Origin: JAEXNA01 sp050486105
GTDB taxonomy: Bacteria; Vulcanimicrobiota; Xenobia; Xenobiales; JADMJV01
Assembly (NCBI GenBank): GCA_050486105.1
Contig: JBJHCR010000097.1
Span: forward strand, 1-19,046
Length of the DNA stretch: 19,046 bases
Reading direction: 5' to 3'
Shown here: in pieces, positions 1 through 7,892 of the stretch
How the letters are laid out: each line of letters begins with the position of its first letter
Position numbering within the stretch: position 1 is the first letter of the stretch
Position numbers and translations under genes: made by a program
The notes under the pieces: generated by a model
The model's database searches: none
Told to the model about the DNA's origin: nothing
What the model saw: the letters and a program-made list of their open reading frames with translations, nothing else

Positions 1-522
1 CACCTGCACCTCAGATTCACTCAGTCGAGAACTGTTCCTAGACAGATTCCGCACTATTCCCCGAATCGCGAATAGGGGGCTACGAAGCTCGTGAGTTAGA
101 TTCATAAGAAGTTCGTGGCGGACTCTGGCCTGGTCGGCTTTTCCTTCATAGAGCGCTCGATAGGCCTCCATCAACCAACTACAAAGCAAACCTATCACCA
201 GAGTTAAGCTCAGTTGGGCTAAATTGTTCACCAGGACCGCGTGAGCTTCGAGGCCTAAGCTCATTTGCACCAAGTGATAAATGACCAAAAGAATCAGAAT
301 ACTTATCAAACCAACGGGCCCAAAGAGAAAGATGGAAAGCATGATCGGCAAAGGATAGAGGTTGAGATGGATAGAGCTGCGGCCTACGGTGTAGTCGACC
401 CCGGGTACCAAGAGAATCAAGAAGAATAAAGTCAAGAGCCAAACCCGGTACTGATTTTTGGTCAGATGTCCGAGCAAAAGATTCTCCACCCATTGAGGCA
501 CGCTGAAACGAGGGTGACGCAT
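1..522 (-). CDS. Membrane sensor histidine kinase, N-terminal part (cut by window start)
   Basis: Reading the minus strand from an ATG at 522 gives 174 codons without a stop up to the window edge; an in-frame TAA lies just upstream of the ATG. Residues about 25-115 form four or five hydrophobic segments, including a GVDYTVGRSS...LYPLPIML stretch of the kind found in multi-helix sensory domains that precede kinase or GGDEF modules. A short linker leads to a HisKA H-box, LMNLTHELRSPL, with the phospho-acceptor His at about residue 144. The dimerisation helix continues to the edge, so the ATPase domain lies outside. By family it would autophosphorylate and pass phosphate to a response regulator that is not visible here. 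The ligand is unknown. A role in controlling the efflux operon is possible but unsupported, because the operon is 1.4 kb away. Confidence 0.88.
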   Translation of the reverse strand, partial: MRHPRFSVPQWVENLLLGHLTKNQYRVWLLTLFFLILLVPGVDYTVGRSSIHLNLYPLPIMLSIFLFGPVGLISILILLVIYHLVQMSLGLEAHAVLVNNLAQLSLTLVIGLLCSWLMEAYRALYEGKADQARVRHELLMNLTHELRSPLFAIRGIVRNLSRNSSRLSESEVQV

Positions 523-833
523 GAAGCCTGTTTACAACGGTGGAGAATGGCCTCCTCCACAGGAGACCAAGTAAGAACTGACGGTCGCTGCCGGAGCTTC
601 GTCCTTAGGGCTCCGGCAAAGCTAAGATTTGGAACACCGTAAGCTGTCGGCAAGGGTGTCTGACAAAACTGTCGCTCTAGGTGGATGATGAACGAGCAAG
701 ATGTTATGGGAGTTTCCGGCCAGACCTCAAGATTCGTTTTCCGATGAAAAGCAGATGTACTCGAAGAGGTCAGCTAAAGCGAGGCCGCGTCCAACATCAC
801 CAGCCTAACTCTGAACCAAGACAATCTCAAGTT
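523..833. other. Gene-poor stretch upstream of the kinase
   Basis: No open frame here looks like a protein. Short frames on both strands have arginine- and serine-rich, low-complexity translations. The only clear structure is the hairpin at 589-618. The stretch may hold the kinase promoter, but I see no convincing -35/-10 pair. Confidence 0.5.
589..618. other. Perfect 9-bp inverted repeat upstream of the kinase start
   Basis: TGCCGGAGC (589-597) and GCTCCGGCA (610-618) pair perfectly around a 12-base loop, about 67 bases upstream of the kinase ATG. Neither strand has a T-run after it, so a classical intrinsic terminator is unlikely. It could be an operator or a leader hairpin. Confidence 0.45.
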
Positions 834-1385
834 CTAGAGAGCAGAGGCATCCAAAAAGCGACGGACCCTGAGGCCGCACTCTTTTACGCCATCATGAGCA
901 GAGGACCGCGTCCACTCTGATCTCCTAGGACTTGGATTCCAGTTGCTTGCTCGTGGTTCCCACCGCTCAGGAATTTCTAGCAGGAGGGAGTCTTCGACTC
1001 GGGTATAGCGGATGCCCTTGGAGAACACTTGGGAGGGGTTGGCCAACTCGTTCTTTCATAATGCGTTTTCGAGCGAGTCCAGGGAAGAGGAGCCCGCCAA
1101 GGCGATGCGGTGGCGGATTTTCGCCTGACACCCAAGCATCAGACTCAAGAAGTCAGCATAACTCAGGGGCATGGGGCCTGGAGAGTCGATCAGCCCAATC
1201 GCCTGGAACAGCTCGAGGTCCATCTCTTGCAGCAAGGTCTCCGGCCCTGCGGAGATCAAGCCTTCTGGGGTCGGACCCAAACTTGAATATCGGTGTCGAG
1301 TTCTTGCTCCCAAGGGTGAGGCTGAATCTTCAAGGCCTCTTGCCCTGGTGAAGATGGAAAGGATGTTTCTGTCGACCTGGAGAAA
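834..1385 (-). pseudogene. Frameshifted, stop-interrupted gene remnant of unknown family
   Basis: Protein-like sequence runs on the minus strand but is broken. From about 1340 down to 1268 one frame reads EALKIQPHPWEQELDTDIQ then VWVRPQKA and stops at 1256. From about 1268 the next frame continues as PEGLISAGPETLLQEMDLEL, then FQAIGLIDS...LSYADFLSLMLGCQAKIRHR...SLDSLENAL and meets TGA at 1056-1058. The same frame then resumes as KNELANPSQVFSKGIRYTRV...LLLEIPE and degrades before the stop at 834. One missing base in the GGGG run at 1267-1270 would join the first two parts. Codon use in these pieces looks coding. I do not recognise the family; chance open frames remain possible, and both ends are approximate. 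Confidence 0.4.
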
Positions 1386-1394
1386 TATTGGCCA

Positions 1395-1715
1395 GTGAAA
1401 ACTCGCTGCCGTGGCCTTTTTGCGCTGATCCTTATAGGGCTCCTCATGTCCTACAACTTAGATCTAGAATGCTTTTTGGCCGGCGACGGAACTTGCCAAC
1501 AAGTCTGCCAGGAATCGGCCAAAGATATTTGCGCCGAACCCTCCTTCGGTTCGGGTCCACCTGTTGCAATCGTCCCGAGGACCTTCTATTTTCAGATATT
1601 CACGAGACTGGACACCTCGCCGGTGGGAGTGCTTGCGCAATACCTTCTGCCCTCTACTCCCGGACTTTCTCTCCCCGTGGGCCTACGCGCCCCGCCACTC
1701 AAGTACCTCACCTAA
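1395..1715 (+). CDS. Possible small secreted Cys-containing protein heading the efflux operon
   Basis: A GTG at 1395 opens a 106-codon frame. GGAG at 1379-1382 lies 12 bases upstream, which is rather far. The start MKTRCRGLFALILIGLLMSY looks like a positively charged n-region followed by a hydrophobic core. The rest has three further Cys within about 20 residues (GTCQQVCQESAKDICAE) and ends GLRAPPLKYLT. Small periplasmic proteins at the head of heavy-metal RND operons are common, and the RxPP-type ending recalls some of them; that is resemblance, not identification. Its TAA stop (1713-1715) is also the left flank of the inverted-repeat element that follows. It overlaps the start of a competing remnant on the other strand, and a chance frame cannot be excluded. 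Confidence 0.45.
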   Translation: MKTRCRGLFALILIGLLMSYNLDLECFLAGDGTCQQVCQESAKDICAEPSFGSGPPVAIVPRTFYFQIFTRLDTSPVGVLAQYLLPSTPGLSLPVGLRAPPLKYLT

Positions 1716-1872
1716 GGATCTGGTCCGGGATAACCTCTCGCCTTGGGCCGCCGATGCATCCATGTACCCTCTGGGTGTGGCTGCGTTGGTTCTCACTTGA
1801 GTAGTCCCAATACTAGGGCGGGTTCCCGGCGCCTCGACAACCGAAACTAGCAAGTTGTTCCGGATCAGATCC
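1716..1872 (+). repeat. MITE-like terminal-inverted-repeat element, copy 1 (157 bp)
   Basis: The left end GGATCTGGTCCGGGATAAC and the reverse complement of the right end, GGATCTGATCCGGAACAAC, match at most positions over about 22 bases. TAA abuts both sides (1713-1715 and 1873-1875), compatible with a 3-bp target duplication. There is no room for a transposase. Copy 2 at 7695-7892 shares the termini, a segment near GGCTGCGTTGGTTCTC, and CCCGGCGCCTC followed by CGAAACTAG in the same orientation. By architecture it is a non-autonomous miniature element or a REP/ERIC-like intergenic repeat. Confidence 0.75.
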
Positions 1873-1898
1873 TAAACTTTCCATCCCCTGCGCACTCG

Positions 1899-1916
1899 TA
1901 TACTCCCCAAGGGAGT
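1899..1916 (+). promoter_or_regulatory. Putative -10 box overlapping an operator-like palindrome for the czc operon
   Basis: TATACT (1899-1904) is a good -10 candidate, 36 bases before the czcC ATG. No strong -35 is seen at the right distance. It overlaps the inverted repeat ACTCCC-CAA-GGGAGT (1902-1916). A palindrome lying on and just downstream of the -10 suits a repressor. The C/G-rich arms resemble operators of CsoR/RcnR-type metal regulators, although MerR-type control cannot be excluded. No regulator gene is seen in the window. Confidence 0.4.
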
Positions 1917-1939
1917 GTCACAGAAATTTGTGAGGAACT

Positions 1940-3199
1940 ATGTCTCTAAACCGACTTTCTCCAGGTCGGCTGGTATTCTTAACCTTGCTCTACCTTGTGC
2001 CGTGCACTGGCCAGGTCCTCGCCCAGGACTGTTCCCAGCCAACAAGTTATGTGCAAGCCGTACTTAGTCGCCACCCCTCTCTCAAGAAAGCTGAAGAACT
2101 CGTCCAGGCCGCAGATTTTAGTATGAAAGCGAGCGGCCTTCAAGCCAATCCTACCCTCACTCTAGCCGCCACCGCCGGCTTTGCAGGTGAGGACTCGAAT
2201 GCTCTGGTTCAAACCCTAGAGATATCCGGTCAACCATCCTTGCGTCGTCGCATCGCCGAAAAGAATCTGCAAGCAACCGTTCATCAACGAGAAGCGGTTC
2301 GAAAGCAGATCGCCGGTTCCGCCTACCGAGCTTGGTTGACGGTATGGAAAGCGCATCGCATGTTGGAGCTAGCTGAGCTACGAAACCATCTTCTCAAAGA
2401 TACGGTGCGAGTAGCAAACCGTCGCTTCGAAGTCGGAGAGATCTCGAAAAACGAATCCTTGAGGGTCGAATTGGCCGCCGTGCAAGCAGAGGTCAATCAC
2501 GTGCAGTCTCAGGCCGCCCTGGACTCGGCCATACACAGAGCGAGCCTTCTGCTGGGGGACGATTCTCTCGTTTCGTCGGCGATCATCGATCCCGGCGAAC
2601 CCTCAAGCTTGCTTCCCCCAACTGATCTGCCGAGCCTGATGGACTCAATTCCAAAACACCCCGCGATCAAGAGCCGACTAGCCCAACTTTCGGCCCTGGA
2701 ACTAGGCGCCGAACTCATCGGTAAGGAGCGAGCTCCTACGCTGGGATTTTCGCTCTATCGCTCCAGACTCTTCTCCAACACCGTGGAGCAAGGGGCCCAA
2801 GTGGCCCTCTCCTGGCCCATCTTCGACTGGGGAAGCATTCGCCACAGAAGAGAGCAACAGCAGTCCGAGGCCTCAGCCTACAAATCCGGTATCGATGAAG
2901 TCTTGCTCGAGTTCAGGAGTGAGGTTGTTACAGCTTGGACTTCGCTAGAAGCAGCCAAAAGCAACCGTGAAACTCTTGTTTCGCAGGCGGAGCGATATGA
3001 AGAACTGGCTCGAGAAGCTCGCATTGCCTACGATCTAGGTTTCTGGAGCCTCACCGATGTGCTTCAAACAGAACAGTCCTACCGCCAGGCCGGAGTGGAG
3101 TTGCTAGAAGCGAGTGCAGAGGTATGGGAGATCGAAGTCAGGCTGCTCGAGTTTACAGGACTGGATTTCCCTACAGAATTTTTCGAGGAGCAGCCATGA
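1940..3199 (+). CDS. czcC: Outer-membrane efflux channel of a heavy-metal RND pump (CzcC/TolC family)
   Basis: 419 residues, typical for this family. Residues 1-29 are a Sec signal (hydrophobic LVFLTLLYLV, cleavage likely after VLA). Two long helical repeats follow, as in TolC-type outer-membrane efflux proteins. Family hallmarks are ANRRFEVGEISKNESLRVEL around 159-178 and its counterpart ARIAYDLGFWSLTDVLQTEQ near 360-379, plus the strand LSWPIFDWG near 290-298. No lipid-attachment Cys follows the signal, so this is not a lipidated channel. It would form the trimeric outer-membrane exit duct for the CzcBA pump. GAGG lies 4 bases before the ATG, a short spacing. The stop overlaps the next start as ATGA, indicating translational coupling. 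The metal specificity comes from the partner genes. Confidence 0.93.
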   Translation: MSLNRLSPGRLVFLTLLYLVPCTGQVLAQDCSQPTSYVQAVLSRHPSLKKAEELVQAADFSMKASGLQANPTLTLAATAGFAGEDSNALVQTLEISGQPSLRRRIAEKNLQATVHQREAVRKQIAGSAYRAWLTVWKAHRMLELAELRNHLLKDTVRVANRRFEVGEISKNESLRVELAAVQAEVNHVQSQAALDSAIHRASLLLGDDSLVSSAIIDPGEPSSLLPPTDLPSLMDSIPKHPAIKSRLAQLSALELGAELIGKERAPTLGFSLYRSRLFSNTVEQGAQVALSWPIFDWGSIRHRREQQQSEASAYKSGIDEVLLEFRSEVVTAWTSLEAAKSNRETLVSQAERYEELAREARIAYDLGFWSLTDVLQTEQSYRQAGVELLEASAEVWEIEVRLLEFTGLDFPTEFFEEQP

Positions 3200-4629
3200 G
3201 AGTAACTGTGATCTTTCTTGTCCTCTTGCTGAGCCTGGGATGCCAGACGGCTCCCTCACCGAACCTTTCGGAGATTTCTCGTTCTGAAGTAGAGCACGAC
3301 CACGGGGAGCATGGGGAGCATGGGGAAGAAGGCGTTTTGACTCTGACGGATTCGCAAGTGAAGGAACTCAAGATAGAGTCCCAGCAGGTGGTTTACGCTT
3401 CCGGCGCCAGCGCCGGACTTCGACCGGGGAGAATCGAGGCGGATCCCAATCGGCGAGCGGTAGTGAGCAGCCAAGTCTCTGGAACCCTACAGCAACTCTT
3501 CGTTCAAATCGGTGATAGCTTGCAAGTCGGCAGCCCAGTGGCCGTTGTGGCCTCTCCCGAAGTGACCTCACTCCAGGCAGACTTTCATGAGGCTGAAGTA
3601 GAAGCAGAGCTCGCCGGCAAGGAACTGAAAAACAAATCCCAACTCTTGGAAGTTGGTGACGACATCAAACGACCACTGGAAGCGGCCAAACTAGAAGTGG
3701 CCCAAGCCAACGCCCAACTAGACAGTGCCAGGGCAAAGCTCCAAAACGGAACCCTAAAGAACGAGCGCCTGGAGACACTTCTTCAGGAGGGCATCGCCAG
3801 TCAACAACAAGTCGATGAATCCCGAGCCGACAAACAAGCCCTGGAGGCCGAATTCGAGCAAGCCGAATTCGTTCTTGAGATCGCCAAGAACCATCTGGAT
3901 CGAGAGAGGCGTATCAGCGACTCTCGCTTGAATGTCAAGGCTGAAACTTTCCCGGCTGAAGCACGCTTAGTCCGAGCCCGGGAGCGCATGAAACATTCCA
4001 GGGAACGGCTGCTCCAACTAGGAGCAAATCCTGAAGAGCACACCGGCCTTGTAACCCTGACAAGTCCCATCGCGGGTACTGTGGTGGAACAACAAGCCTC
4101 CAGAGGAGAGCTGATCACCAGCGGTGCTCCCATCGCAGTGGTGGTCGACTCGAGTAAAGTCTGGGCTTGGATCGACCTGCCGAGGGCCGACCTCCAATCG
4201 ATAGAGAAGGGTTCGACCATCACTCTAAGCCTTTTGGAGCAAAGCGATGCGAAGGTCGAAGCCTATCTCGATTACCTCGCTCCCGAACTCGATGAGCAGA
4301 GCCAAACCTTAAAGGTTCGAGCTATTGTGGTCGAACCTCCCTCGGGTTTTTACATCGGTAGCTATGTGAATGCCCGCCTCAAGAGCGGAGGCCATGATTC
4401 AAGGCCTGCCGTCCCGGAAAAGGCCGTTCAACTTGTGGAGGGCCTGACGGTGGTTTATCTTCAACAAGGCAACGCTTACCGCAGAACGCCCGTGTCTCTC
4501 GGGGAATCCCTCGACCAAGGCCTGGTCATCGTCGAAGGACTTCAAGTGGGAGACCGAGTTGTCGTCGATGGAGTAGAGCAACTCAAGTCCTTAGATCTCA
4601 AGAGCAAGATTGGTGGACACAGCCACTAA
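3196..4629 (+). CDS. czcB: Periplasmic adaptor lipoprotein of a heavy-metal RND pump (CzcB type)
   Basis: 477 residues from the ATG at 3196. This start is preferred over an upstream in-frame codon because it has GAGGAG 5 bases upstream and opens a lipoprotein signal whose lipobox LSLGC places the lipidated Cys at 16. Residues 33-44 are His-rich: EHDHGEHGEHGE comes from three 9-bp HGE-coding units at 3301-3327. The C-terminus is GGHSH. The body has the membrane-fusion-protein plan: a lipoyl half-motif near 86-120, a long coiled-coil hairpin about 122-275, the second lipoyl half near 283-315, then beta-barrel and membrane-proximal domains. It links the inner-membrane pump to the outer channel and may bind metal itself through its His clusters. 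Its TAA overlaps the czcA ATG by one base. Confidence 0.93.
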   Translation: MRVTVIFLVLLLSLGCQTAPSPNLSEISRSEVEHDHGEHGEHGEEGVLTLTDSQVKELKIESQQVVYASGASAGLRPGRIEADPNRRAVVSSQVSGTLQQLFVQIGDSLQVGSPVAVVASPEVTSLQADFHEAEVEAELAGKELKNKSQLLEVGDDIKRPLEAAKLEVAQANAQLDSARAKLQNGTLKNERLETLLQEGIASQQQVDESRADKQALEAEFEQAEFVLEIAKNHLDRERRISDSRLNVKAETFPAEARLVRARERMKHSRERLLQLGANPEEHTGLVTLTSPIAGTVVEQQASRGELITSGAPIAVVVDSSKVWAWIDLPRADLQSIEKGSTITLSLLEQSDAKVEAYLDYLAPELDEQSQTLKVRAIVVEPPSGFYIGSYVNARLKSGGHDSRPAVPEKAVQLVEGLTVVYLQQGNAYRRTPVSLGESLDQGLVIVEGLQVGDRVVVDGVEQLKSLDLKSKIGGHSH

Positions 4630-7600
4630 TGGAAAGCGTGATATCTTGGTCTTTGAAGAATAGAGCCATCGTTTGCTTTCTGGCTGTGATGTGGGTCCTT
4701 CTCGGCCTGCGCAGCCTCACTGTCCTGTCCATTGACGCTGTTCCGGATGTCACCAATGTTCAGGTTATGATCAACACGGAAGCTCCCGGTTTATCCCCGC
4801 CGGAAGTCGAGTCCTTAGTCACCGTCGCAATTGAAAGCGGCTTGCTAGGTCTTCCTGCCGTAGAGCAGGTTAGGTCCTTGTCCAAATATGGACTTTCCCA
4901 GGTGACGGTGGTGTTTGAGGAAGGCACCGACCTCTATTTCGCTCGCCAGTTAGTAGGGGAACGCCTCAACAATGTTGGGGAAAGTTTGCCCAGTTCGGTG
5001 GCAACACCCGCTATGGGTCCCATCGCCACGGGCTTGTCAGAGATTTATCAATACGAACTGAAGGGTGACGACACATGGGATACTATGTCGTTGCGTACTT
5101 TGCAAGATTGGGTCGTCAAGCGCCAACTGCTCGCTGTAGACGGGGTCACTGAAGTGAACTCCTTTGGGGGGCTGGAGAAAGAGTATCAGCTCGTAATTTT
5201 CCCCCAGGCCCTACAGAGTCGTGGTTTGAGCTTCGGAGAACTTTTTGAGGCTGTAGAAGACAATAATCGAAACGTAGGGGGAGGCTTCCTAGAGTCCCGG
5301 GGGGACCAGATTCTGGTGCGAGGACTGGCCAGGGCCGGAGGTAAGGAGATGCTCGAGGGCATGGTGATCGCACAGCACGTCGGCTTGCCCGTTTTGCTCG
5401 GCGATGTAGCAGATGTACAGATCGGTGGGGCGCAAAGACAAGGAGCGGTGACCCGGGACGGTCAAGGTGAAGTGGTGACCGGCATCGTGATGATGTTAGC
5501 CGGTGAGAATAGCCGATCTGTGGCTGCCAGAGTAGATGAGCGCATCAAGGAACTCCGCGACGAACTCCCGAGTGGGGTTAGTATCGACACCTTCTATGAT
5601 CGAACCGATCTCGTCAACCGCACCCTTTCAACGGTGCGAACCAATCTGCTCGAAGGTGCCATTCTGGTCGTAGGGATCTTGTTTCTTTTCCTGGGCAACT
5701 TCAAGGCAGCTCTGGTTGTGGCTTGCGTTATCCCCCTATCCTTTCTCTTTGCCGCATTTCTCATGGTGCAGACTGGCGTCAGCGGCAATCTCATGAGCCT
5801 GGGAGCCTTGGATTTCGGCTTGATCGTCGACGGTGCGGTGGTGATGACGGAGCACACGATTGCTGCCCTGGCCATTATTCAGGGCAAGAACAGCCGACTG
5901 GTAGACAGGGTCAAGCATTCCTGTTCGGAGGTGGCTCGCCCGGTACTCTTCGGCCTAGTTATCATTATCGCCGTCTACCTTCCCCTACTCGCCCTCACCG
6001 GTTTAGAGGGTAAGATGTTTCGACCCATGGCGCTCACCGTCGTTTACGCCCTCATCGGATCTTTGATTCTGTCCTTCACTTTGGTCCCTGTCCTGCTTTC
6101 TTTCGTGCTCAAAGACGGAGAACAGGTCAAGGAGCCCTGGGTTATGAGAATCCTCGGCGAGCCCTATGAGAAGGTTCTGGACTTGGCTCTTACTAGACCG
6201 GCCTTGATCGTGTTCACGGCCTTGCTCCCTATTGTTGCTTCCCTCTTCTTGGCGACACGCTTAGGTGCGGTCTTCTTGCCTGAACTCGATGAGGGGGCTC
6301 TGGCCATCCAAGCGATCCGGATTCCCAGTGTCTCTCTTCCCAACTCCCTGCAAACCGCAACGGTCATCGAAACAGTCCTCAAGGAATTTCCCGAGGTTCA
6401 ATCCGTGGTTTCCAAGACGGGTCGCCCGGACTTGGCCACCGACCCCATGGGAGTGGAAATATCCGACATTATCGTCACCTTGGAACCTGAGTCGGCCTGG
6501 AAAGTGAAAAACAAGGCAGAACTTGTGCAGCAGATCCGCAGTCGTTTGGAAACCATCCCCGGCATAAATTTCAGCTTTAGCCAACCTATCGAACTCAGAG
6601 TGGAGGAACTGCTTTCGGGTACAAGATCCGATGTATCCCTACAAATCTACGGTGAAGACCTGCAAGCTCTCGATGGAATTGGACAAGACATAGCAGACAG
6701 ATTGAGGACTTTGGAGGGGGCCAAAGATGTGGCTTTAGAGCAAATGAGTGGTGTGCCGTATTTGAATCTCGAAGTCAATCAAGCCGCCACCGCGCGCTAT
6801 GGAATTCCGGCGGGGGATCTCTTGGACATCATCGCCTTGGCTCTGGGACGCCGGCCGCTTTCCGCAGTGATGGAAGGAGAGCGGATCTTTCCTGTGGTGG
6901 CGAGACTGCCGGACCACTATCTTCAGTCCCCGGAACAGCTGAAAACACTTTTGGTGAAGAGTTCCGGAAATGGATTCGTTCCGCTGTCTTCGCTCTTGAA
7001 CTTCGAGCTTTCCGAGGGAGTTGCTCAGGTGAACAGGGTGAACGGTCAGCGACGTGCCACAGTGAGCATGAACTTCGAAGGCAAGGACCTGGTAGGCTTC
7101 GTCAAGCGCGCGCAATCTGCCGTGGACGAAGTGCTCCCACCCGGCTATGTGACCGAATGGGGAGGCGAGTTCGAGAATTATCAGCGCGCCAGCCAACGAC
7201 TCCGTCTGCTCGTACCTATCGTGATGGCAGGGATACTCTTTCTTCTTTGGCTCAATATGAAGCGCTTGGACTACGCCCTGATAATCTTTCTTAATGTTCC
7301 TTTCGCAGCCGTAGGAGGAGTCTTTGCCTTGAGTCTAAGAGCTCTGCCCTTCTCCATTTCTGCCGGAGTCGGATTTCTCACCTTATTCGGGATCGCTGTT
7401 CTCAACGGTCTCGTGCTTATGAGCGCGGTGACAAAGCAATTCAAGAGCCCAAGCGACTGGCATCTCCGCCTAAAGCTCGCCGCCCAAAGCCGATTCCGAC
7501 CGGTGCTTATGACTGCTCTTGTCGCTTCTCTAGGCTTCCTGCCTATGGCCCTATCCGACGGCGCCGGAGCCGAAGTTCAACGGCCACTGGCCACCGTCGT

Positions 7601-7694
7601 TATCGGCGGATTGATCAGCAGCACCATCTTAACCCTAGTGGTCCTGCCCGCTGTATTGAAGCTCTTGTCCAAGGAAGCAAAGTCCGAGGGCTAA
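4629..7694 (+). CDS. czcA: Heavy-metal RND efflux pump, CzcA type (HME family)
   Basis: 1021 residues, full length. The N-terminus has the RND first helix (about 11-32) followed by IDAVPDVTNVQV, typical of the heavy-metal subfamily. Transmembrane helix 4 carries LDFGLIVDGAVVMTEH with D395, D401 and E408. These match the three acidic proton-relay/metal residues of CzcA-type pumps for divalent ions (Zn, Co, Cd, Ni) rather than the CusA pattern for Cu(I)/Ag(I). The residue after E408 is His, where Asn is usual. Twelve membrane segments and two large periplasmic loops are present. The pump would use proton influx to export metal through CzcB and CzcC. It is the last gene of the operon, and its TAA stop (7692-7694) abuts inverted-repeat copy 2. 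The exact metal is inferred. Confidence 0.95.
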   Translation: MESVISWSLKNRAIVCFLAVMWVLLGLRSLTVLSIDAVPDVTNVQVMINTEAPGLSPPEVESLVTVAIESGLLGLPAVEQVRSLSKYGLSQVTVVFEEGTDLYFARQLVGERLNNVGESLPSSVATPAMGPIATGLSEIYQYELKGDDTWDTMSLRTLQDWVVKRQLLAVDGVTEVNSFGGLEKEYQLVIFPQALQSRGLSFGELFEAVEDNNRNVGGGFLESRGDQILVRGLARAGGKEMLEGMVIAQHVGLPVLLGDVADVQIGGAQRQGAVTRDGQGEVVTGIVMMLAGENSRSVAARVDERIKELRDELPSGVSIDTFYDRTDLVNRTLSTVRTNLLEGAILVVGILFLFLGNFKAALVVACVIPLSFLFAAFLMVQTGVSGNLMSLGALDFGLIVDGAVVMTEHTIAALAIIQGKNSRLVDRVKHSCSEVARPVLFGLVIIIAVYLPLLALTGLEGKMFRPMALTVVYALIGSLILSFTLVPVLLSFVLKDGEQVKEPWVMRILGEPYEKVLDLALTRPALIVFTALLPIVASLFLATRLGAVFLPELDEGALAIQAIRIPSVSLPNSLQTATVIETVLKEFPEVQSVVSKTGRPDLATDPMGVEISDIIVTLEPESAWKVKNKAELVQQIRSRLETIPGINFSFSQPIELRVEELLSGTRSDVSLQIYGEDLQALDGIGQDIADRLRTLEGAKDVALEQMSGVPYLNLEVNQAATARYGIPAGDLLDIIALALGRRPLSAVMEGERIFPVVARLPDHYLQSPEQLKTLLVKSSGNGFVPLSSLLNFELSEGVAQVNRVNGQRRATVSMNFEGKDLVGFVKRAQSAVDEVLPPGYVTEWGGEFENYQRASQRLRLLVPIVMAGILFLLWLNMKRLDYALIIFLNVPFAAVGGVFALSLRALPFSISAGVGFLTLFGIAVLNGLVLMSAVTKQFKSPSDWHLRLKLAAQSRFRPVLMTALVASLGFLPMALSDGAGAEVQRPLATVVIGGLISSTILTLVVLPAVLKLLSKEAKSEG

Positions 7695-7892
7695 GGATCT
7701 GGCCAGAAATAACTTCCCGATTTGAAGCACGGATCCATCCCGGCTGGCTTCGTTGCTTTCTCCTTATTTGTGTCAAACAAATCGCGTCAAAAGCGCCTTG
7801 CCACACCCACGGGGACGCCGGGAACCCGCGCTTGCGTGGGTGGCCCCGGCGCCTCCGCACTCGAAACTAGGAAGTTATTTCTGGTCAGATCC
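7695..7892 (+). repeat. MITE-like terminal-inverted-repeat element, copy 2 (198 bp)
   Basis: The left end GGATCTGGCCAGAAATAAC plus TTCC matches the reverse complement of the right end at 22 of 23 positions, with weaker pairing further in. TAA flanks both sides (7692-7694, which is the czcA stop, and 7893-7895). The interior holds two hairpins: ATTTGT/ACAAAT (7766-7782) and GCCACACCCACG/CGTGGGTGGC (7800-7844). CGCCGGGAACCCGC at 7816-7829 is the exact reverse complement of 1818-1831 in copy 1, although the rest is collinear. Transcribed after czcA, it could fold into a long hairpin at the mRNA 3' end. It encodes no transposase. Confidence 0.8.

Noticed and set aside
681..1351. Open plus-strand frames at 681-920 and 932-1351
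   Set aside because: Translations are Arg/Ser/Gly/Pro-rich without a domain, signal or ribosome site, and the second lies opposite the better-looking minus-strand remnant.
1388..1804. A 138-codon plus-strand frame overlapping the small secreted candidate
   Set aside because: It has no family-like features, runs through the TIR element, and conflicts with the frame at 1395-1715 that has a signal-like start.
3124..3195. Upstream in-frame extension of czcB
   Set aside because: It would bury the lipoprotein signal; the ATG at 3196 has a good ribosome site and an ATGA overlap with czcC.
1716..7892. The TIR elements as integron attC sites
   Set aside because: They lack the RYYYAAC/GTTRRRY core sites expected of attC, and no integrase gene is present.
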